Origin: Patiria miniata
Lineage: Eukaryota > Echinodermata > Asteroidea > Valvatida > Asterinidae
NCBI RefSeq assembly: GCF_015706575.1
Contig: NW_024037064.1
Span: 7,975,606-8,039,605, forward strand
DNA: 64,000 bases
Reading direction: 5' to 3'
Both the position numbers and the translations under genes were made by a program. The notes under the pieces were generated by a model. The model did no database searches. It saw only the letters and a list, made by a program, of their open reading frames with translations, and was not told the DNA's origin. Each line of letters opens with the position of its first letter. The first letter of the stretch is position 1. Shown here piece after piece: positions 12,301-21,300 of this stretch.

Positions 12301-15300
12301 GTTTGCGTTTTATACCTTTATCTTTCTTTCGTGTTAAATTACGGTCCAATTTGTATGATACACTTTGACATTTGTTTTTTTATATCACCTTAAAGCTAAA
12401 GAAGAACACAAAGTTAAATCCATGTCTACTGAAACAACGTCTTCAAAGATGCCGTCAAGACCCACACACGAGGTACTTTTAGATAGTTCTGTATATTGTG
12501 AGTTGAATTCCCTTTCTAAGACGCGTCTATTAAAGCTCATACAAAACAGTGGCAAATATGCGTCCATCAAATAAGCTGTATGGCCACTGCCTTTTGAGGA
12601 GGTTATATTAAAGAGTAAGAAACACTTCCACTTCTTGGGGGAATAATTGATGCCACGAGATAACTAATGAATGTTTGTCGACCATGAATAATTGGAAATG
12701 GTAACACGTTAGTGTTTATCTTCAAGTCTGACCGAGAAAATGCATCAATATTGTTTTAAAAAATCAGTCAAGAGATCCGAAGAGTAAGTGATCGAAACAA
12801 AGTAGGCTAATTACAAAATGTTCACAAGTCTGTTGGTAATTGAATTGGGCATTGATAAAATCGTCGTCGTGGTAGTCGGTCGGTGTCGACCAGGGCGTCC
12901 TAATCTCCTTTGACAAGCTTTCTGATGTGAGTGTAGGCCAATGTGGGCGCGACAAAAACGTCCGCATCCTCTACACACCAGAGTAAGGTCTGCAACTTTA
13001 TCATGCGGAGTAGGAGAATAGCGTCTTTGGCGAGTATCCATGGCTCTAGCAATACGAGCATCCTCTGACTGCTGTGCCAATGCCAACGGTCTGCTTTAAT
13101 TGGGAGCGGTAAACAGCCTTGTCCTTCCAGGTGGTGACGTCAATGCAGCATGCTTTAAGAGTTCGTTTCAGGGTGTCCTGGTAGCGGAGGTTGGGTCGTC
13201 CACGAGGTCTCTTAGCCCTTTGCAGCTTTGTGTAGAATATCGCTTTCGGAAGTCTGGATTCAACCATTCTAGTAACATGGCCAATCAATCAGAGCTGTAG
13301 CTCCTCGATCATTTTGGTAACACATGGCATGCCGGCCAGCTGCAGAACATTGGTGTTCGAAATCCTGTCCTGCCAGCGGATGCCTAGGATATAAGTGACG
13401 GAGGTGTCAGAGTTGTACTGATTCAGCTTTTTGAGGTGACGCTGATACAGAGTAGACGTCTCTACTACATTTACTAGATTGTCACGAGCCACAGCACGAT
13501 ACATTTCGTCGAACGACGGATGCTTTGTGTGACCATAGACGGTGGCGCAGGTGATAAAGAGCCGCACATGCCGTCTTAACACGGGCGTTGATCTCTGAGT
13601 TGATGCTTCCGTCAGCTGCTATGGAACTCTCCAGGAAGACAAAGCTGTCGACCATGGCCAGTGGGGTGTTGTTAAACAGTACAGGAGGTATGGTCTTGAT
13701 TAGTGGAAAATAGGGTAAAGACTACATGAATTTTCCTTGCATTTATGGAGAGTCCCAAATCACTGGTCATAAGGTTGAAGATGTTGAAGATCTTCTGCAG
13801 GTCGTTGTAATTATGGGTAACAAAAGCTGTGTCATCAGCATACATCAGCTCACGGACAAGGAGAGCGCGGACTTTGGTTTTAGCCTTGAGTCGGGCCAGG
13901 TTGAAGACTTTGCCCATCCTGGTGCGGATGTAGACACCTTCTGCAAGATGTTGGTTGGTAAGCTCGAGAACTGCCAACATGAACACTGTGAAGAGTGTTG
14001 GAGCCAAAGGACAACCCTGTGGCACACCATGTGCGACCGGAATTACGTTTGAAAGCTTGCCACTTAAATGAGCGGACCTGGGAAAACATGCCATAATGGA
14101 ACTGACGCAGAAGAGAGATAAATTGGGTTGAATCCACTATCTGGACTTGAGGCACCATAGACCTTGATGAGACAGTGTCCAAATGCTTTTGCGAAATCAA
14201 CAAACAGTGTAAGGAGGGGTTGATGTTGCTCAATAACTTTCTCCTGGAGTTGACGCAAGGTTAATAACATATCAATGGGGCTGCGTGCGGGCCTGAAACC
14301 ACATTGAGATTCAGACATTGACATTAGGTCTCAGCAATTGGCTTTAGACGATGAAGGAAAAGCTTGTCAAAGGCCTTGCCAGGGATGGACAGGAGAATCC
14401 ACGGTAGTCGACCTTACGCTTGAAGATCGTGACAACGGTCGCATCATGGAACTGTTGTGTGAGCCGCTTAAACACCAAACAGTGGTTAAAAACTCACGAA
14501 GGGCATGAAGTAGTAACCTCTCGCTGCAAGCTCGTATCACTCCCATTATGATGCCGTCAGCACCCGCACCTTTGTCACCACTTTATCACGGCTCGGTGGT
14601 TCATCTAGCTCTAGTTGAACCTTTTGCTTTTGAATGATGTTAATGAGACCAACTTGACTGCATGGAATTGTTCAGAAGACTGTCAAAATGTTCTTTCCAA
14701 CGTTGAAGAATTTATAAACGGGGAACTGGCCGTCGAGGTTACCTCCACCGATTGCCAGTTTGCAACTGCGGAACTCGACAACAGCAGGGCAGCCTCCACT
14801 TTATTTACCCTCTTAGTTAAAACATTATCAACTGTAATAAACTTTTCAAATTTTGGGCGGAATAATTGACTCCTAAGAGGAAGGTTTAATCTTTGCTTTT
14901 GTAAGACCATGAACCCTTTCAGTGCAATTTTCATTGTCAATAGTAAATTGAAGAACAAAACTTTACTGACGTTCTTATTTAGTTGCAAGTTATTAATCGT
15001 GACTGTGACATATCACATTTTGATCTTTTACGGAATTTACCAACTTTGTATTTGTCATAAATGTGTTTTAGATCAGTGCAGATTCCGAGGATCAGAGGTT
15101 GCAAGAGCCGAGCCATCTCCAACTGGTGTTGGATGAAGTCAACAAGCTCACGGAGAATCTAACAGCGAGTGAGAGGTTAGATAGCAGACTCCAGTTACCC
15201 TACATCGCCATGGGTTACTTCAACGAGAAGGGCGGAAGCTTATCCCTGGATGAGTATGGCGTGCACCTCACTATCCCACGTGGTGCAATAGCTCCAGGCT

Positions 15301-18300
15301 CTCCTCAGCAAGTCTACATCTATGTAGACCCTTCTGCATCACCAAAAGGTGCGGATGAGCCAACAGTCTCGTTTTCACAGAATGTCGAGTGCGGCCCTGA
15401 AGGGTTGAGGTTTAAAGAGAGCGTAGTGCTGTCCTTCCCTCACCACGCTGATGTAAAAAGTAAGAGATCTGACACGTTAAGACCCCGAATGTGTCAAGAC
15501 AATAACTCGTCAGAAAGATGGGAAGAGTTTGATGGAAATGCGGTGATAACCGAAGACAGGGTGATTCTCCTTGTAGATCATTTCACAGGGTTTGATCTAT
15601 CCGGACAAAGCAGTAAACGGCTACTGATAGTTCCCTACGGAGATGTCTTTGACCCCCGCCAAGGAAAATATCAAATACGGGTGTACGTTCTGAACGACGA
15701 CAAACAGGTTAAAAAGGTGGGTTACTGAGCATTCTTTCACACTATATTCTTAGAATATCAGTTTCATATTATTTGCTAATATAAAATGTCCTGCACAATA
15801 ACCAGACAAGTACAACTGTACATGTATAACATTTAAATGATATTGTGTTCTAGTAGATTGATGAAGTGTGATACCTGAATAATAAACCCAAACGATCGTT
15901 ACATTTCAACACAGAACGTGGAAAAAGATGAGAAGCAATCAAAAAGACTGGACGGTTTCAAGAACCTTTCCTGGGGTGAGGGCGACTTGGCCGTTAAGCT
16001 TTCAGAGTTTCCAAGAAGATGTAAGGTGTTTGAAGGAGAAACACAGGTTTGTTTTATGAGCTGTGTGTTAATTTTCCAATCGTTAACTTTTATTAGATGA
16101 GATTATCTCATTGTTCGCTGAAATTTAAGCTTAGTAAATGTCTTGCGTTTTTGTTACTGCTTGATCGACAGACCATTAAAGAAAAACAAATAAAGGAACA
16201 TGCATCAAACTGCGTGACCTTTACCCTTGGATTACCAAACTGGCCTGCAGATGACATTCTGTACTGTGCTGTGGAGATTTACCAGTATTGTGAAGATGAA
16301 GATAAAGGAGAACAAGGCAAAGTTCAACTGTCAATTTGTCCAGACGTGAGCTAATCTTTTCGTTTTTCATTTCATACCAAACGTCGGCAAGCTGTTTGAA
16401 TGTTTCAATACAGCAGTCACTGAACAGCGTCAATTTATTGTTTGTTGCTTCATGGTGTACCAAGAGTCGATGGGATTACAAGACAACATAATACATCAAC
16501 GGAAGAACAAGTATTATCAATAACCACACTGTGAGACGCCGATGCCGTTACGACAATAATCGCACCATCTGAAGACATAAGAAATACAATCAAATGTGTC
16601 CAACATACTAGGCCACATTCTGATACCTATCGGCTTTGCTGACGTACTTTAAGCATGTCCTTCTACCCAATAATGTCACCGAATACACAAACCTATTGCT
16701 GGCGTTACCGTCTAAACGTTGAAATCTTATGATCTTTAAGCGCAAAAACGTCTTTCGTGTGGTTCGTGCATATTTTTAAGGCAAATTAAGCCATGGCGTT
16801 TATAATGTCTTACTTACATTTCTGTACCTTTCTTGCAGATGAAAAAGCCAGAGAGAGGTGCTGCTGTGCAAAGGTGTATCTGTGATTCAGCCACTGCGTG
16901 CAGTCAAACGGTCAGAATTCCCAGATTCTGTTTACAGAAAAAAATCCACAAAACCAATTTAAATGTTTTTTTTTACTCTTGTCAATGTTAAAAAAAACCA
17001 ACCAATCATAATGTTGGTTAAAGCTCCATCATAAATTTAATCGAGCACATATTGATTTTGTCTTTTGTTTCGACTCAGCATACTACAAGCGATGGAACCA
17101 GCATGACCCTCCAGGTAAAAACGAATCAAAGGGTGTAGTGTATTCCTATTAATTTTAGAGACACCATTACAATAGTTTTTGTTAGATTCTGAACTATTCT
17201 TCGACATTTTCCAGCAATGCATTTCAGGGAAAACTGAAAATGGCTATAGACATTCATGCTTAAAATATTTTCGTAACAGGACAGGGACAACGATTAGCAA
17301 CAATCAATGACGAGGGTTTGTTTTCTTGTTTCGCGACGTAGGATGCAGTCATGAGTGGGTTTTCCAAACGGCAACCTAACCAAAGCGCAACGGGTGACTC
17401 TTGTGATTTGGCGAGGATTCGTTATTCGGAAACATACAAGCAAGTGAAGCAGCTACTGGACGCAAACAATGACAACGTTGACAGCTCAAGACAATGTATT
17501 ACTGTAAACAGTAACACATTGGTGTGCAAATTCAAGACTGATGGAGAAAATACATCCACTGTATGTCACAAAATCAGTCAGGAGATTTGCAGAGTAAGTG
17601 ATAGAAACATTATAGGCTTATTACTTGTCAACCGTTTAGTAATGAACAGTATATGGTCGTATATGGTCGATATCCATTTGAGGATTATATGCACCGTGAT
17701 CTGTGGAAGTAATTAAATTTAATATCTTGATTTTTTTTCCCTTTTAGGCTGAAACGGAAGAACTGAAAATGTCTCGCAGAACAGGTACAATAAATGTAGT
17801 TTGCGCTACAGACTCATCATGTCATGACATAGGCAAACATCTTACCACTTAGCTAGCTCATCAATGACAACTACAGCTGTGTTTGAACTTTATATAGCGA
17901 TAACTGTTCAACAGAGTATCAAAATGCTAAGCCAGGTTTTAAATCTCACTCTCGTCGTACTCCAGGCTAGCGAATAGCATTCAGAATTTAACACAAACAA
18001 CATTTTAAGTTTGAGCTCGTTTAATATTATTTTTATTTAAGGACCATATGCAATGCAACTTTTTGAAGAATTTCTTGAATATGCACCTGTGTCCCATTTA
18101 ACGTTATGATCAATTTTCGTTTGGCCATTTTCAAGGGTATTTTGATGCCTTTTCTTTTATAGTGATGCAAATTTCCATATAAATTCATTATCAAAAGTCT
18201 GATATCCTTTCAGGCAGAAATTTGAACGTCACAGCTATTTTAAAAAACAACCAAAATGCCAAAATTTTGATATTTTATTTTCGTAAAGATTCATTGGTGA

Positions 18301-21300
18301 TGCGTTGTTGTGTCATTACATGGCAGTAAGCCAATGAGCAAACTTTCCTCGCAAATGTTTGGGTTGGAAATTACAACAGAAATGAAAAAGTCTTCATGAA
18401 ATGTCATCACAACAGCGCCCTCAGTTGTCCAAAAACATGAACAATTGTTTACATTTTAACAAATGCAATTGTCAATAAAATTAACCAAAAGGAATGTCAA
18501 CCAGTTTTTTTCAGACGTAAAGAGGAGTAGAAAGTTGCACAAAATGTGTTCCTCAAAAATCAACTCATGGACACTTTATAAGGAAACTCCATATTATTTT
18601 TGATAATGAAAAGCTGGTCATGTCCACGATTTCGCTTTCGACTGAAAGCGATACCCAAGCAACGATTTTAAACTAACAATGGTAAATGATACCAGACTCA
18701 ATTTAGAGTTCAACCTTAATCGCCCAGTTTAACCGCGTTGGCGACACAATGTTTCTAGCTGATATTGTTAAAGAAAACTCTTAAGAATAAACCATTACAA
18801 TGATCCTCCTTAAATTTGATTTAATAATAGGTACATTACAAAAATTTTCATTTGTACTGATACAAAAAATTGTGTGTAACAAAACAACATTTGTGTGTGC
18901 AGTTCTTTCAGTTATTGATGATTCAACCCTTCGCACTTTGTCGAAAGAGCTTGGTGCAGAGTGGGAGTCTCTCGCAACCTTCCTTGGTATTGGCAAACAT
19001 GATATCTACAAAATAAAAAGTGACAATCCACACAATACTTTCAACCAGATGTTCAACATGTTGGTTAAGTGGCGAGACGAGCAGTACCTCCAAGACCAAG
19101 TTGATCAGCTCGGCTACGAATTGACAAAGATGCAGAGAGGAGATATTGTCAAAACACTGCGAGGTATAAACGTTTAGTCCAATATGTGCACTTACTTCAT
19201 TTCTATGTTAACGAATTGATAAATTTGATCACATGCGTTATCACTGGTATGCACATTTATCTTCTACCAACCTTCTATGGAATTCGGTTTGTTCTTCATC
19301 TGAAACATTTCATTCACAACTGGAGAACAATAAAGATGATTTCTGGAAATTGCCGGATGGCTTTGTTCACCACATTTGCAAAATAAACAAACTACTAATA
19401 GCACCTAAACTAAGCGAGTTGCTGATCCACGCGCATTTGTTTTTTACAGAAATTAAAATGCATTGGTTGAACATAGTCAGTAATGTAGAATATATCTAGG
19501 TACACTGTTAAATGAGAGCGTCAAAGTATGTTTTTTTATGTTTTCCGATTTGCTGTTTTTAAGACATTGATGATTCTTCACTTCGTATGGTGTCAAACAA
19601 GCTTGGTCCTCACTGGGAGCCTCTAGCAACAGCCCTCTGTGTCGATACTCACAAATTTCAGAACAATCTTTGTGATACAAGAGAAAACAGCTTTCAAATG
19701 CTGGTTGAGTGGCGTGATAAGCAGTTATCCCGAAAGATGCAGATTGATAAGCTCTGCAAGAAGTTAGAGATGGTCGAGAGGAAAGATCTTGTTCATCAAG
19801 TGAGAGGTACACCAAATTTGTCTAATTAATACTTGAGTAGTAACTTACAAAGAACCTTTTTGTTAAAGCAGCTATTTCTTGGTAAAAATGACTCAAACTA
19901 CTTCTAAAATGTTATAGTTGCCTTTCACTCCACATGAGTACTTGTTTAGACCCAGATGGTTTGGGGTAGAATCTATCACAATTTTATGGAGATGATAAAC
20001 TTTACCAAAATGAGCGAGTACCAGTTAATGATACAATGTGCTACATGCAATTTTGGCTGATAACTTGTTTTTGCTTAGGAGGTACTGTCCCGCCAATTTT
20101 CTTCTCTAAGCTGTTGGCCTGGTAACTGATTTTTTTTGGTTTTCAATTCTCAGAGCTGATCAGTATAAGAGACCCCGAGAAACTCCAACTTCCCGAAAAG
20201 CCTCAAATCATAGAGCAAACCAGTGGTAACCATGCTAGCGCCATGTCGAGCAAACCGCCATTAATGATTACCAACTACAGCCATGAAGGTAGGCCTTGCC
20301 ATCGTCACAAATTAATATGCTCGACCGATAGTTCTGCAGTTGACCAAATCAGGAGCGGGGGCACAATTCGCCACCTCTGTTCTCATTTATTGAGTAATGA
20401 TTTACAAAGAAAACATTTTAATGGTAACCAGCTTCATGTGTAATCTGTTGCTCAAATGGTGTAAAACACTTCTCAGATTCTATTCTCGGTCTTAATTCTA
20501 TGCCTATTTAGACACAGATAGTTCGGGGTAGAAGCTATTGTTCATTAAATGTATGTGTTGAGCATTAAACTAGCAGAGTACCAATTAACGGTTCTATGCA
20601 CTACATGGCATTTTGGCTGGTAACTTGTTGTTTGCTTAATATGTATTTTCTCAAAAAATTTCTCAGCTGAAAAGCTAGTAACTGTATTTTCTTTGTTATT
20701 AATTCTTAGAGTTGATCAGTGACAGTGAACCCCAAAAACCTGAATTTCTCGAGAAGCCTGAAATCATTGACCCAAGACAATTCGGTGACAACCATGCGAG
20801 TGCCATTGGTGGTGGTGATCAGTCATGCATAAAAACCAACATCAGCTCAACACGTATGTCCTAATATTGACACACAATAGCAACTAACATGCCGAAACCA
20901 CATTATATGCCTTCTGCGCTACTGTTGACATTATCCCTATCATGCACACAAGTGTGGTTACCAATGCATTAGTGATCAAATATGTCAGGGGGTTGATAGG
21001 GTTTTAGGGGCAGGTACACGAGTAAAAATATGCCATATTTTTGGAGCACGATCTTCTCTTATGTTTCTGTTTTCATTATTAGGTTCTTAACACTGCGGCC
21101 AATCAGAGTAGAATTTGGTAAATAATAGTAATACTTTTTCAACAACAAAAACTTTATAAAAACTTTAAAGCAGCTACTTTTTGGTCAAATGACTCAAACT
21201 ACTTCTAAAACGTTCTCGTTGCCTTTTACTCTACTTGTATACCTACTTTCACCAACATGGTTCGGGTAAAATCTATCACCTGGTGCAATTTACATGAAAT

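Noticed and set aside
14615-14869. 84-codon plus-strand frame before the ZU5 exon
   Set aside because: It overlaps the 5' part of the antisense LINE and is not conserved in gene B.
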